This document shows positions 36,272 through 45,336 of a DNA stretch of 64,000 bases, piece after piece (within the stretch, counting starts at the first letter, position 1; each line of letters opens with the position of its first letter). The position numbers were made by a program, and so were the translations under genes. This DNA is from Planctomycetaceae bacterium (GTDB lineage Bacteria > Planctomycetota > Planctomycetia > Pirellulales > Pirellulaceae). Below the pieces are notes generated by a model that searched no databases, was not told where the DNA came from, and was given only the letters and a program-made list of their open reading frames with translations. The DNA lies in contig JAJTFC010000009.1 in assembly GCA_021298315.1 (NCBI GenBank), forward strand, positions 1 to 64,000, written 5' to 3'.

Positions 36272-37513
36272 CTAGCCAACCGAGCTTCGCTGCTCTTGCA
36301 GGACTCGTGTTTGGTCTTCGAGCAACTGTCCAAAGTCGCATCGTCTAGAGTTTTGGCTTTCTTGATGGATCCAAATGAGCAGACTGCTGACTATGAGCTC
36401 TTTCATATAGGCAAAAGAGAAGCCTTCGGTGGCTTGAGCGATCTTGGAGATGTTGCTCCCGTCCCAGTCTCCCTTAAGTCCACCTTGCGTGTGCAACTTG
36501 TCCTTCCAAATCTCCAAAAACCTCGCCCGTTGGCTGGAGTCTGGTAGCGGGAACTCGTACTTGCGATCGAATCGGCTCGGGCGATCCATGATGGCAGTGT
36601 CGATGTTCTCTGGATGATTGGTCGTAGCGATGACAATCAGCCCATGATTGCGTTCGAATCCATCGAGTTGGTTCAGGAAAAAGGAGCGATTGCTGTGATC
36701 GATCAAGGCATCGAGATCCTCAAAAATCAGAACGCACGGTCGGAGTTCTCGCGCTCTTTCAAAGACTCTCTGGAGCAACTGCTCGGAACGGTAATAGTTG
36801 TGGTCAAGGCTCTGGACGTACAGGCAGGGAACTTCAAGCTCTTGGACCAAGGCCCGCAGAAAATGGGTTTTGCCATTGCCAGGAGGCCCCAGCAAGATGG
36901 CCCCGCGTCGCCAAGAAACTCCCAAAGCGAGGTATTGGTCTTGAGAAGCAAGAAATCGCTTGAAATCGTCTATCATCGACTTGCGGCGTTCGGGCGGCAA
37001 AACCAACTCCGACATGCGTGAGCTGTGCACCAACTCGAACATCTCTTTGGATCGCTCCCAATGGCCATCCTTGAACACCAAGATCGATTCGCCTGGATCG
37101 TTGGTTTTGCGGTGGACATCCAGCATGAATGCCTCGGCAATCGTAGGCTCTTGGGCCATCACCCAATACTTCGTCTGCCCGCCGCAACTGGTCTGCCAAC
37201 TGACTTGGAGTACTTGCATGCGATGTTCTTGCCAGTTTACATTCCAAAGCACCTGGGAGTAGGATGGGTAAAGAGCATCGTGATCTAGTCCTCCCCAGAA
37301 ATAGCTCAACGCCGGGGTTGGGGATTCGGATACTTCGGAGGAAGCAAGTCCAAGCGCGACATAGTCCTCTAAGTCGAGACTCTCGCATGCGAGAATTGCA
37401 TTGCCAGGATAGAGTTTGCGGAGTTGCTCCTCGATACGCAGCGGTAGCGCCGCATCGTTGCCTTCCAAAACCGATCGAAAAAAATGGTCAGGATAACTAT
37501 GCTGTGGATTCAT
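36272..37513 (-). CDS. AAA+ ATPase, BCS1/classical AAA type
   Basis: The C-terminal half of this 413-residue protein is a single AAA module. It has the Walker A loop GAILLGPPGNGKTHFLRAL, the Walker B strand PCVLIFEDLDALI, sensor 1 VIATTNHPENID and the arginine-finger stretch DRPSRFDRKYEFPLP. The first 190 residues form a separate N-terminal domain with no family I recognise (it contains YFWGGLDHDALYPSYSQVLW). The arrangement resembles BCS1-like or ClpX-independent AAA remodellers that act on a protein substrate. No substrate or adaptor gene is obvious nearby. It is divergent from the secreted hydrolase gene, with 258 bp between them. Confidence 0.86.
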   Translation of the reverse strand: MNPQHSYPDHFFRSVLEGNDAALPLRIEEQLRKLYPGNAILACESLDLEDYVALGLASSEVSESPTPALSYFWGGLDHDALYPSYSQVLWNVNWQEHRMQVLQVSWQTSCGGQTKYWVMAQEPTIAEAFMLDVHRKTNDPGESILVFKDGHWERSKEMFELVHSSRMSELVLPPERRKSMIDDFKRFLASQDQYLALGVSWRRGAILLGPPGNGKTHFLRALVQELEVPCLYVQSLDHNYYRSEQLLQRVFERARELRPCVLIFEDLDALIDHSNRSFFLNQLDGFERNHGLIVIATTNHPENIDTAIMDRPSRFDRKYEFPLPDSSQRARFLEIWKDKLHTQGGLKGDWDGSNISKIAQATEGFSFAYMKELIVSSLLIWIHQESQNSRRCDFGQLLEDQTRVLQEQRSSVG

Positions 37514-37771
37514 GATCTGATTTCGATGGCTATCTCTGAATTAGGTACTTGAGAAAATCAAAGAGAATAAACTGCTCATATCTATGTTCGACTCGAAGGT
37601 TTTCTAAGGTTCCGTCTGCCGTGACTGACTAGCTAGAGACACCAAGTCTACAAAAGGTTCGCATGGGGTTTGAACATGATCCGATGAACCCCTTTACAGT
37701 AGGACCTCTAACCGAGTAGAACCTTTGGCATTGTAACAGAATTCTCACCCTCCTTCGAACGGGATTTTCGG
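37514..37771. promoter_or_regulatory. Divergent promoter region with an inverted repeat
   Basis: This gap between the divergent AAA ATPase and secreted hydrolase genes should hold both promoters. It contains GGGGTT at 37665-37670 and AACCCC at 37687-37692, an inverted repeat with a 16-base spacer. No tRNA or coding ORF is visible. Confidence 0.3.
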
Positions 37772-40327
37772 ATGGCAAAGCTTACCGACCACCTCAAGGT
37801 ACTTGGATTTTTTTGCAGCTTGATTCTGTTTACAGAAGTATTCAATTTTCAAAGGTGCCTTGCCCAGAAGACGCAACCTGTCGAAACCCAACTGACTCAG
37901 GGGTGGATCGTAACAAGTGGCCAAGGCATGCCGCGTGGTCGATCTTCACTTCCCACCGATCCGATCGAGTTGGCGATTATCCAAGATCGCTTGCGGATGC
38001 CCGATCCTAAAGAAGATTCCTCCCAAAGCGCAGAAGGACTGAACCCTTGGAAAAAGTTCAATGCCGATGAGCAAGGAGGCTTTGCCGGTAGGGAACTCTT
38101 TGGTGGGGTGTTGGCCGTCAGGATTGAGGTTCCCGATTCGGGGATCTGGTTGCTCGATGCTCAGGGGCACAGCTCCGTCCGGATCGATGGAGTTCAGAGG
38201 GTCGGTGACGTGTATTCCAATGGGTCGGTTGAAATTCCCGTGGAGCTCAACGCTGGTGAAAACTGGCTCCTTTTTTCAAGTGGCCGAGGACGCATTGCCG
38301 CAAAGCTTAAGAAACCTGCTAAATCTGTTTATCTCTCGCTGCGTGACACAACGTTTCCGACCGTGCTTCGGGATCAGCCCGGGGAATGGCTCGGGTCTCT
38401 GCTGGTAGTCAACGCGAGCAATCAGATCTTGGATGGTCTTTGTATCGTTGCAACTGCCGACGGATGCGAGCCAACTAGGCTCGATGTACCATCGATTCCA
38501 CCTCTTTCATTGCGCAAGGTTCCTGTCAAGCTGCTTACAACGGCGAGTTCTTCGAACGCGTTGCAAGCAGGGGATCTGACTGTGAAGATTCAGCTTGAGC
38601 GAAAAGCAACATTATCGACATCGGAATCCGAGTTGCTCGATCAACTCGATGTTCCATGGCCCGTTGGTAGTTCGGGGCAGATGCATCGGAGAACATTCAT
38701 CAGTCAAATTGACGGAAGTGTCCAATACTACGGAGTTGTGCCTCCCAAAGAAGGGACATTCAAAGCGGATCGTGCTCCAGCAATGATCTTGACGCTTCAT
38801 GGTGCGGGAGTCGAGGGGCAAGGGCAAGCAGCCGTGTATGCTCCGAAAGACAATACCTATGTCATCGCTCCGACGAATCGCAGAAATTTTGGCTTCGATT
38901 GGGAGGATTGGGGACGTTGGGATGGGCTTGAAGTCTTCGAGCAAGCACAGTCACGCTTCAAAACCGATCCAAAGCGAACCTATCTAACAGGCCACTCGAT
39001 GGGTGGTCACGGGACTTGGCATATCGGAACGCTCTTTCCAGATCGTTTTGCAGCGATCGGTCCTAGCGCCGGTTGGGTTTCTTTTGCAAGTTATGCTGGT
39101 CGAGGGGCAAGCAACCTGCAAGACCCCGTTTCCCAGTTGCTGCGTCGACCCCTCGGGGCAAGCGATACACTCGCACGCGTGAGCAATCTGAAGAACCAAG
39201 GTGTCTATATTCTCCATGGCGATGCAGATGACAATGTGCCGGTGGATCAAGCCCGAACGATGCGAGAGGAACTTTCAAAATTCCACCCCGACTGGGTTTA
39301 CAAGGAACAGCCTGGTGCAGGTCACTGGTGGGGGAACCAGTGTTGTGATTGGCCCGCGATGATCGATTTTTTCTACAGCCATGAGCTTCCCGACTCAACG
39401 CAGGTCAATACGATTCGCTTTGCAACTCCTGGCCCCCACGTTTCCTCCGAATGCCATTGGTTTACTCTCGGATGCCAACAAAAAATCGCCGAACTCTCGA
39501 CGATTGAATTGGACCGAGACCGACAGAGCAACAAGATCACTGCCAAAACAACGAACATCGAATCTTGGGGGATTCGGTTGGCAAAGCTCCTGTCTGTTGA
39601 CACCAAACTGCCCGTTAGCTTGAATCTTCAAATCGACGGTCAAGAACTTGTGATTGAGGATATCAACACGCTTGATCAAACGGTTTGGTTGGATAAGACA
39701 TCCGATCGATGGCAACAAAGATCGGCTTCGAGAGTTCCCTCGAGGGATGCTGCTCACTACGGGGTCTTCAAAGAAGCTTTCCGAAATCGTTTTATGTTGG
39801 TTTATGGCACTGCAGGAGACGTGTCCGAAAATCAATGGATGCTCGGCAAAGCTCGCTACGACGCCGAGACTTTTTGGTATCGCGGAAATGGATCGGTCGA
39901 TTGTTGGAGCGACCAACAGTACTTGGCAATCGCTCAAAAGGATCCTGCAAGTTTGGCAGATAGAAACGTGATCTTGTATGGCAACGAGACGATCAATCAA
40001 GCATGGAAGGATTTGCTCAAAGATAGCCCCGTCCATGTTCAGCGAGGAGCTTGGGGCAAATCGGGTCCCGAATCCATCCATGAATCGGCGACCGTTCTGT
40101 TGGTTCGACCCAAAACGCAAGGCCATGGTTTGGTAGCGGCTATCGGTGGAACCGATTTGCAATCGATGCGAGCGAGCAATAAGCTACCGATCTTTTCATC
40201 CGGTACGGGATATCCCGATGTGCTGGTTCTCTCACCTGAGTATCTGAAAACCGGAGTCGAAGCGGTTCGATGGGCAGGTTTCTTCGGAAGCGACTGGAGC
40301 ATCGAGCGAGGGGAATGGTTACCATAA
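37772..40327 (+). CDS. Secreted prolyl-oligopeptidase-like alpha/beta hydrolase
   Basis: A signal peptide (HLKVLGFFCSLILFTEVFNFQRCLAQK) starts this 851-residue protein. The central hydrolase domain shows the oxyanion region LTLHGAGVEGQGQAAVYAPK and the nucleophile elbow GHSMGGHGTW, with Ser at about residue 409. The acid appears in YILHGDADDNVPVDQA and the histidine in QPGAGHWWG. That is a complete catalytic triad of the S9/prolyl-oligopeptidase or carbohydrate-esterase type. The N-terminal 300 residues look like beta-rich, carbohydrate-binding-type material. The C-terminal 250 residues form a further domain of unknown type. The likely substrate is a peptide or polysaccharide ester outside the cytoplasm. 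It stands alone. Confidence 0.88.
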   Translation: MAKLTDHLKVLGFFCSLILFTEVFNFQRCLAQKTQPVETQLTQGWIVTSGQGMPRGRSSLPTDPIELAIIQDRLRMPDPKEDSSQSAEGLNPWKKFNADEQGGFAGRELFGGVLAVRIEVPDSGIWLLDAQGHSSVRIDGVQRVGDVYSNGSVEIPVELNAGENWLLFSSGRGRIAAKLKKPAKSVYLSLRDTTFPTVLRDQPGEWLGSLLVVNASNQILDGLCIVATADGCEPTRLDVPSIPPLSLRKVPVKLLTTASSSNALQAGDLTVKIQLERKATLSTSESELLDQLDVPWPVGSSGQMHRRTFISQIDGSVQYYGVVPPKEGTFKADRAPAMILTLHGAGVEGQGQAAVYAPKDNTYVIAPTNRRNFGFDWEDWGRWDGLEVFEQAQSRFKTDPKRTYLTGHSMGGHGTWHIGTLFPDRFAAIGPSAGWVSFASYAGRGASNLQDPVSQLLRRPLGASDTLARVSNLKNQGVYILHGDADDNVPVDQARTMREELSKFHPDWVYKEQPGAGHWWGNQCCDWPAMIDFFYSHELPDSTQVNTIRFATPGPHVSSECHWFTLGCQQKIAELSTIELDRDRQSNKITAKTTNIESWGIRLAKLLSVDTKLPVSLNLQIDGQELVIEDINTLDQTVWLDKTSDRWQQRSASRVPSRDAAHYGVFKEAFRNRFMLVYGTAGDVSENQWMLGKARYDAETFWYRGNGSVDCWSDQQYLAIAQKDPASLADRNVILYGNETINQAWKDLLKDSPVHVQRGAWGKSGPESIHESATVLLVRPKTQGHGLVAAIGGTDLQSMRASNKLPIFSSGTGYPDVLVLSPEYLKTGVEAVRWAGFFGSDWSIERGEWLP

Positions 40328-40363
40328 AAATCGCCCCGCTTAGAGTCATCCAAACGGGGCGAT
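40325..40363 (-). terminator. Intrinsic terminator of the hsp20 gene
   Basis: ATCGCCCCG (40330) and CGGGGCGAT (40355) form a nine-base perfect stem with a 16-base loop. Read on the minus strand it is followed by TTTTTAT, so it terminates transcripts of the Hsp20 gene. It overlaps the last codon of the hydrolase gene, and on the plus strand no T run follows. Confidence 0.75.
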
Positions 40364-40397
40364 GAAGTATCGATGTCGTTACTGAGCCGTAGACGAC

Positions 40398-40892
40398 TTA
40401 GCCTTTGATCTCGATGGTTCTCGAAGTCGCCTTGGGGATCTTCGGAACGCGAATGCTCAGGACTCCGTCCTTGAACCGAGCTTCGATATGCTCGTTGGCA
40501 ACTTGCTTAGGAAGTCGGATCGCTCTTGCGAAATTTCCGGCAAAGCGTTCCGTTCGGTGCTGCACGGTACCCTCGCCCAAGCTCGCTGCAGCCTTGACAC
40601 CCGAGACATGGAGTTTGTCTTCGAGCAATTCAAGCTTCAGGTTTTCCAGGGTGACTCCCGGCAGATCCAAAAGCAATTCGTATCCATGTTGATCCTCGAA
40701 CACATCGAGGGCCGGTGTGAAAGCTACCTTCGCGGGTGCCTCGGTGCTTTCGGTACTCGAGCAACCGTTGCTTGAGCAACCTTTGCTCGATTGACCTTTG
40801 CTTAAGACTTGGTCGAAGATGTTTTCCATCTCGACGGCGATGTCCTGCAAGGCCGACGGAAATTGTCGAATTTGGAAAGGAAATTGAGCCAT
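40398..40892 (-). CDS. Hsp20/alpha-crystallin family small heat-shock protein
   Basis: I use the ATG at 40892, which has GAGAGGGG about eight bases upstream; the track starts six codons earlier. The alpha-crystallin domain runs from about PALDVFEDQHGYELLLDLPGVTLENLKLELLEDKLHVSGVK to LPKQVANEHIEARFKDGVLSIRVPKI. The C-terminal I-x-I-type anchor TIEIKG completes it. A Ser/Cys-rich linker (SSKGCSSNGCSSTEST) sits between the N-terminal arm and the core and is unusual. Such proteins hold unfolding proteins in ATP-independent oligomers. A hairpin-rich leader lies upstream and an intrinsic terminator downstream, so it is transcribed alone. Confidence 0.94.
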   Translation of the reverse strand: MAQFPFQIRQFPSALQDIAVEMENIFDQVLSKGQSSKGCSSNGCSSTESTEAPAKVAFTPALDVFEDQHGYELLLDLPGVTLENLKLELLEDKLHVSGVKAAASLGEGTVQHRTERFAGNFARAIRLPKQVANEHIEARFKDGVLSIRVPKIPKATSRTIEIKG

Positions 40893-40931
40893 AGTGAAAA
40901 CCCCTCTCACGAAAAAAAGTTGCGATCGCGG

Positions 40932-40972
40932 GGTGCTCGACAGACACCTGTCAATGTGACAGCACCTTTTTT
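40932..40972. promoter_or_regulatory. Structured leader upstream of hsp20
   Basis: GGTGCT (40932) pairs with AGCACC (40961), enclosing a second perfect hairpin CTGTCA-ATG-TGACAG (40948-40962). On the plus strand six T follow, making a terminator-like unit. On the minus strand it lies 40-80 bases upstream of the hsp20 start, inside a possible 5' leader. It could be an attenuator, an operator or part of a thermosensing leader. It does not match the CIRCE consensus. Confidence 0.4.
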
Positions 40973-41115
40973 GGATCCTTTTCGATTAACAGCAATGTGC
41001 GTGCCAAAGTTTGTAATCGATCCAAAATTGACTGGGATGCTTTGGGGTTCCCTGATTGACACGCCCGAGACGATCCAAACAATGGACGACCGGAGTTGCG
41101 TTTCAATAACCCTCG

Positions 41116-42174
41116 ATGCTCGGGTGCAATTTGCTTCCAAAAACGGCTGGCTTGTTTTCCTTGGGGTTACTTGGGCTCCTGGTTGGTTGTCTTTCAAATC
41201 CAACCGAGACTTCTTCGGAGTCTCCTTCGGTCGCCGGTTTGGCTGCTGGCGAGCCTGCCGGCTCTCAGCTTGGGGCAAGGGGTTGGAAGCCACCTGCACC
41301 GCTGGACTCCAAACGAGCCATGGGATACCTGGAAAAGCTCTGCAAGCTAGGCTCTCGAACCACCGGTACGGTGGGGATGGAAAAGCAACAACGGATGCTT
41401 CAAGAGCATTTTCAAGCCTTGGGGGCTAATGTTAACTTCCAGGCCTTCAACCACAAACATCCACTGACGGGTCAAGCAGTCGAGGTCAAGAATCTGATCG
41501 TTAGTTGGAAGCCAGATCTAAAACCTCGCGTGATGCTCTGCTCCCACTACGACACGCGTCCGTACCCGGATCAAGACCCTAAGAATCCTAAAGGACTTTT
41601 CGTTGGAGCCAATGATGGTGGCAGCAGCACGGCGCTGTTGATGGAGCTTGGACATGCCCTCGCCAAGATGGACTTAAAGGTTGGTGTCGACTTCGTTTTC
41701 TTCGATGCAGAGGAATTGGTCTACAACACGGACAACGGGACAACGCTAGGCGATTACTTTGTTGGCTCGACCTATTTTGCACAGCAGTTGGTAGCCAATG
41801 GACCTCAGACGACTTACCGAGCCGGTATCTTGATGGACATGATTGGGGACAAGGAACTGCAATTGTCTTGGGATGAGGTGAGTTTCAAATATGCACCGGA
41901 ATTGGCAAAAGAGGTTTGGGCCGTTGCCAAGGAGCTCGGGCTCAAGGAGTTCAGTCCTCGTGTTTTGCATTCGATCCGAGACGATCATTTGCCATTGAAC
42001 CAGATCGCTTTGGTACCCACGATCGATATCATCGACTTTGACTATCCGACGGTCGCTTCACGATCTCGCAGTTACTGGCACACGATGGCCGATACACCGG
42101 ATAAATGTTCTGGGGATTCGATCACCAAGGTGGCTGCCGTGGTGATGAATTGGTTGCAAAGGCAGAAACCTTAA
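41116..42174 (+). CDS. M28-family zinc peptidase lipoprotein (glutaminyl cyclase-like)
   Basis: The N-terminus has a hydrophobic stretch ending in a lipobox-like LLVGCLSN, so it is probably a lipoprotein. The catalytic domain has all landmarks of M28 zinc peptidases and the related glutaminyl-peptide cyclotransferases: SHYDTRP, GANDGGSSTALLMELG, FFDAEEL, LMDMIGD and YWHTMADTPDKC. The 352-residue length fits. The FFDAEE and DTPDKC segments favour the glutaminyl cyclase-like branch, but aminopeptidase activity cannot be excluded. The ABC-ATPase gene starts 13 bp later. The upstream region shares the structured leader of hsp20. Confidence 0.87.
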   Translation: MLGCNLLPKTAGLFSLGLLGLLVGCLSNPTETSSESPSVAGLAAGEPAGSQLGARGWKPPAPLDSKRAMGYLEKLCKLGSRTTGTVGMEKQQRMLQEHFQALGANVNFQAFNHKHPLTGQAVEVKNLIVSWKPDLKPRVMLCSHYDTRPYPDQDPKNPKGLFVGANDGGSSTALLMELGHALAKMDLKVGVDFVFFDAEELVYNTDNGTTLGDYFVGSTYFAQQLVANGPQTTYRAGILMDMIGDKELQLSWDEVSFKYAPELAKEVWAVAKELGLKEFSPRVLHSIRDDHLPLNQIALVPTIDIIDFDYPTVASRSRSYWHTMADTPDKCSGDSITKVAAVVMNWLQRQKP

Positions 42175-42187
42175 GCTGGGTGAGACT

Positions 42188-43234
42188 TTGGCCGTAGAAC
42201 TCAAGAAGGTCACGTTCGGCTATCGAAGTCAGCAGAAGGTGCTCGACGATTTCGATTGGAACGTAGCTTCTGGTGAGTTTCACTCGGTGCTAGGTGCCAG
42301 CGGATCTGGCAAGACAACACTTTTGCGATTAATCGCAGGATTAGAACAGCCCCAATCGGGGAGCATTTGGATTTCTTCGAAGGACGCCACCCATCAGCCT
42401 GCCCACAGAAGGGGGTTGGCATTGGTCGGGCAAAGTGCAGCGACCTACGAGCATTTAAGCGTGCTAGAAAACCTCAAGTTCGCTGAGCAACTCTTTGGGC
42501 AAGTCACCCCGGGGCTTAGGCAAGAGCTACTGGGTCAATTCGGTTTGGGATCAACGCTCGAACAAAAGCCAAGCGAGCTTTCCGGCGGGCAGTTGCAACG
42601 ACTTGCGATTGTTCGAGCTCTCTTGACCCAGCGTCCGCTGCTCTTGATGGACGAACCCTTGGCTCATTTGCAAGAGTCGCTTCGTGGGCCGATCCGACGG
42701 CTCCTTCGAAACTGGCAACAGGCTCACAAGCTCACTTGCATCTATGTTACCCATGACTCGCTGGAGGCTTGTGAGATTTCGGATCGTCTAAGCGTAATCG
42801 GGCAGGGAAAGCCTCTACAGACCGCTGCCCCTGGGGAGCTTTACCGCCACCCAAACTCCAGGGAGGTTGCAGAACTCATGGGGAGACCTTCGATCCAATG
42901 GATCCAAGTCCCCGAATCGGACAAGCATGTTGGTCTACGACCTGCCGATTGGCAGTTGATCTCGGTAGGTTCCTCATCGATTGGCTCTGAAGAACTCGTC
43001 GAGATTGAGCCCGATCGAGTACGCACGATCGGTCGATTGGTTGCGATCCGTCAAGTCGAGTCTTGGACTTGGCTAGAAGTTCAAGTCAAGGAGCATCGCT
43101 TGGTTGCCGTTAGGCAAGAGAGTCCCGCACCCCAATCCAATGAGCAGGGTAGATCTGCTTGGCAGGAATTGAAAATCGACGATCGCGTCGAGCTTATCAA
43201 TACCCAACCGATATGGATAGACGCTGGTTCTTAA
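42188..43234 (+). CDS. ABC transporter ATP-binding protein, MalK/UgpC-like
   Basis: Translation starts at a TTG. The nucleotide-binding domain covers about residues 1-230: Walker A GASGSGKTTL, Q-loop VGQSAATYEHLSV, signature LSGGQLQRLAIVRAL, Walker B LLLMDEPLAHL and the H-loop YVTHDS. The D-loop reads HLQES rather than the usual NLDA. The C-terminal 110 residues fit the OB-fold regulatory domain of the sugar-importer (CUT1) ATPases. Its permease and binding-protein genes are not here, so its substrate is open; a shared ATPase serving several importers is possible. It follows the M28 gene by 13 bp, and its stop overlaps by four bases a small ORF on the other strand. Confidence 0.88.
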   Translation: MAVELKKVTFGYRSQQKVLDDFDWNVASGEFHSVLGASGSGKTTLLRLIAGLEQPQSGSIWISSKDATHQPAHRRGLALVGQSAATYEHLSVLENLKFAEQLFGQVTPGLRQELLGQFGLGSTLEQKPSELSGGQLQRLAIVRALLTQRPLLLMDEPLAHLQESLRGPIRRLLRNWQQAHKLTCIYVTHDSLEACEISDRLSVIGQGKPLQTAAPGELYRHPNSREVAELMGRPSIQWIQVPESDKHVGLRPADWQLISVGSSSIGSEELVEIEPDRVRTIGRLVAIRQVESWTWLEVQVKEHRLVAVRQESPAPQSNEQGRSAWQELKIDDRVELINTQPIWIDAGS

Positions 43235-43362
43235 CGATGTTCCGTCGTTAGGATATGGCCCACCAACAGCCAGATAACGACAAAGAGGATTCCCATCAGG
43301 GTGTTTGCGAATTCAAGGGAAATCAAACCAGTGCCTTTCGGATCGAGGGTGATACCAGCCAT
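43231..43362 (-). CDS. Possible 43-residue single-helix membrane protein
   Basis: This ORF is too short for the ORF track. It reads MAGITLDPKGTGLISLEFAN, then a hydrophobic helix with LMGILFVVIWLLVGHIL, and ends TTEHR. The combination of a polar N-terminus, one clear membrane helix with a Trp, and a short polar tail is typical of real small membrane proteins. It is the last possible member of the pfpI-phosphoesterase-ubiA operon, 133 bp after ubiA. Its stop codon overlaps the ABC-ATPase stop by four bases in a tail-to-tail arrangement. There is only a weak ribosome-binding site, so I hold it as probable but unproven. Confidence 0.42.
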   Translation of the reverse strand: MAGITLDPKGTGLISLEFANTLMGILFVVIWLLVGHILTTEHR

Positions 43363-43495
43363 CCGTAAAGCCAAACCGGGATGTTAGCCCGTCCACATCA
43401 TGCAGAGGCGTTGCATCGGTCGTTGGCCTTTGAGAATCGATAAAAAATCCAGAGGGTGGATTAATCGTTAAGGCCTGCAAAGATGGCAAGTGGGC

Positions 43496-44461
43496 TTAGG
43501 TCGAACGAAAAACCCTGGCCAAGTAGATTGTTGGAAAAATCAGCATTGCCAGTAGCAGGCCATGCCAAGGACCTTTGTGGATCAGCGCCAGCGTCGCATC
43601 GATAAATAGGATGTTGATGATCGCTGTTCGTATCGCAAGTCCGAGATCTGGGCCTCGAAGCGATTGGATCGAGGCCAAAGCTCTTCGGAATACAGGCGCC
43701 GATAGCAGGATCATCAACCCCGGAAAAAACCACTCCGACCAGCCATCGCGACGCTCGACAAGCTTCGCTAGGCTCGGACTGGGATATTTCCAAATGATCC
43801 AGGCCAAAAGCAGGATCCCGGCAAGGCAAGTTAGCCATCCTGCCCAAAGTCTGATTCTTGATTGCTCGGTCAGGAATTCTTTTCGTGCTGCGATCGTAAA
43901 ACCCATCACATAGAGTCCAAAGGCAATCGGATAGAGCCAAAGGTGGATAGGCAGCGTTGCAAAATCCGGACCTGCAGCAACGGCCATCCCCAAGCTGAGG
44001 TTCAAGCCACGGCACAAGCCCATTAAAGCAGGAGCCATTGGTGTTGTCTTGAACAAACCGTCGTAACCGATGATCGCACCGACGAGCAATGCACCAACCA
44101 ATGGGGTCAAGGTCATCTTGCCATGGATTAGATACGCTGCCAAGCAGGCAAAGAGCCAGCCGATGGCCAGCATCGCCCAGCCGACATTTCGAGCTTGGCC
44201 TAAGCCAATAGCGCCGCGGACGATAGGGCCTGGACGCTGATTCTTTTGGTCTTCTGGATAATCAAAGACATCGTTGAGAACCATTCCTCCCCAGTAAAGA
44301 AGGATCGAGCCGAGAGCCACCAACAGAGCCGAAATAGGATGAGAGACAAACGAAACGGTCGCTGATGCGATGCACAAGCCTGCGAGGGGGTCTGTTGCGG
44401 CGGTGAATGTGTTGGGAACCCGTACCAATTGGGCCCAGTCTTTGATGTTTGATTGCGCCAT
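43496..44461 (-). CDS. UbiA-family prenyltransferase
   Basis: This 321-residue polytopic protein has about eight to nine hydrophobic segments and the two Asp-rich motifs of the UbiA superfamily. The first is GGMVLNDVFDYPEDQ (the N-D-x-x-D-x-x-x-D motif) at about residue 60. The second is around IIGYDGLFKTTPMAP. These enzymes move a prenyl chain onto an aromatic or other acceptor in the membrane, as in quinone, heme or lipid synthesis. Neighbours (metallophosphoesterase and PfpI-like protein) do not identify the acceptor. It lies ten bases after the phosphoesterase gene on the same strand. Confidence 0.9.
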   Translation of the reverse strand: MAQSNIKDWAQLVRVPNTFTAATDPLAGLCIASATVSFVSHPISALLVALGSILLYWGGMVLNDVFDYPEDQKNQRPGPIVRGAIGLGQARNVGWAMLAIGWLFACLAAYLIHGKMTLTPLVGALLVGAIIGYDGLFKTTPMAPALMGLCRGLNLSLGMAVAAGPDFATLPIHLWLYPIAFGLYVMGFTIAARKEFLTEQSRIRLWAGWLTCLAGILLLAWIIWKYPSPSLAKLVERRDGWSEWFFPGLMILLSAPVFRRALASIQSLRGPDLGLAIRTAIINILFIDATLALIHKGPWHGLLLAMLIFPTIYLARVFRST

Positions 44462-44471
44462 CGTTGTTAGC

Positions 44472-45314
44472 TTACTGCGATAGCATGGTCCATTGGGTTT
44501 TCACCAATGTCCCAGACTGGCTAATGGATATGTAATTTGCAAAGGCGATTGGATCGCACTGTGCGAGTGCTTGATTGTCCCGTGGCATGTTGGGAAAGTG
44601 CATCGTAGCACTACCGGTACTTGCGTACAGTACGCTATCCTTGACACAGCACAAGGGGCGGTGAATGTGACCGAAAAACACCCCACGGATGCGACAGGAA
44701 TTCTTGGCAAACAGCGAGTGTAACAGCATTCCATTTCGGACAAGCATCGTTCGGTCGATCCAATCGCAATCCAAAGCAATAGGTGGATAGTGAAGAAAAA
44801 TCGTCCAGCGACGCATCGGGTCGGCCAGCAGTGTTTCAATGGCCGCGAGTTGGTCGTCGCAGATTTCTCCCTGGGGATCGATCTGTGTTGCTCCCCTTGT
44901 ATCGAGAACAAGCAGCGATTCGCCTCGGTCAGATCTGGTATCGTTGGTAAACCAATAGGCAAGACGATCCGATTGGGTCTCGATGCAATGGAGTTCCCGA
45001 TCATCGGGCCAGTGTTTCCTAAAGCACTGGCTTAAAGCCTCGCGGTGATCGTGATTGCCAATTGCCGTGACGATCGGAATTCCGATTTCGGCCAGTCGGT
45101 TCCAGGCTGCCCGGGTCGAGTCTCCGGAGTCTGTTGCAAGATGCCCTCGATGAACCCAGTCGCCCGTATGAACGATCCAATCGATGGGGTCGCTGATCGA
45201 GCCTATCCAACGGCAAACTTGTTCAAACCGGGCCATCGAATCGATCCCTGGCGCGATTCGGGACGTGGCCCAGTGGGTATCGCCGAGTTGGAGAATATGC
45301 ATCGTGTCAGCCAT
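44472..45314 (-). CDS. Calcineurin-like metallophosphoesterase
   Basis: I prefer the ATG at 45314 (MADTMHILQLGDTHW), since the longer ORF in the track would overlap the upstream gene; another ATG lies at 45302. The metal-binding motifs are in order: QLGDTHW, HTGDWVHRG, AIGNHDHRE and FGHIHRP. The FLHYPPIALD segment supplies a further His. This is the pattern of the CpdA/Icc-type phosphodiesterase branch. The substrate may be a cyclic nucleotide or another phosphodiester. It is 22 bp after the PfpI gene and ten bp before ubiA, so all three form one operon. Confidence 0.88.
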   Translation of the reverse strand: MADTMHILQLGDTHWATSRIAPGIDSMARFEQVCRWIGSISDPIDWIVHTGDWVHRGHLATDSGDSTRAAWNRLAEIGIPIVTAIGNHDHREALSQCFRKHWPDDRELHCIETQSDRLAYWFTNDTRSDRGESLLVLDTRGATQIDPQGEICDDQLAAIETLLADPMRRWTIFLHYPPIALDCDWIDRTMLVRNGMLLHSLFAKNSCRIRGVFFGHIHRPLCCVKDSVLYASTGSATMHFPNMPRDNQALAQCDPIAFANYISISQSGTLVKTQWTMLSQ

Positions 45315-45336
45315 TCTTTGAAAGCAGCCTAGCGAC

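Noticed and set aside
36272-37513. Defence-system AAA ATPase
   Set aside because: No nuclease, methylase, reverse transcriptase or other defence partner is nearby; neighbours are xseB and a secreted hydrolase.
43363-43495. Possible tRNA gene after ubiA
   Set aside because: I could not fold a cloverleaf or find the T-loop GTTCRAnY sequence in this gap.
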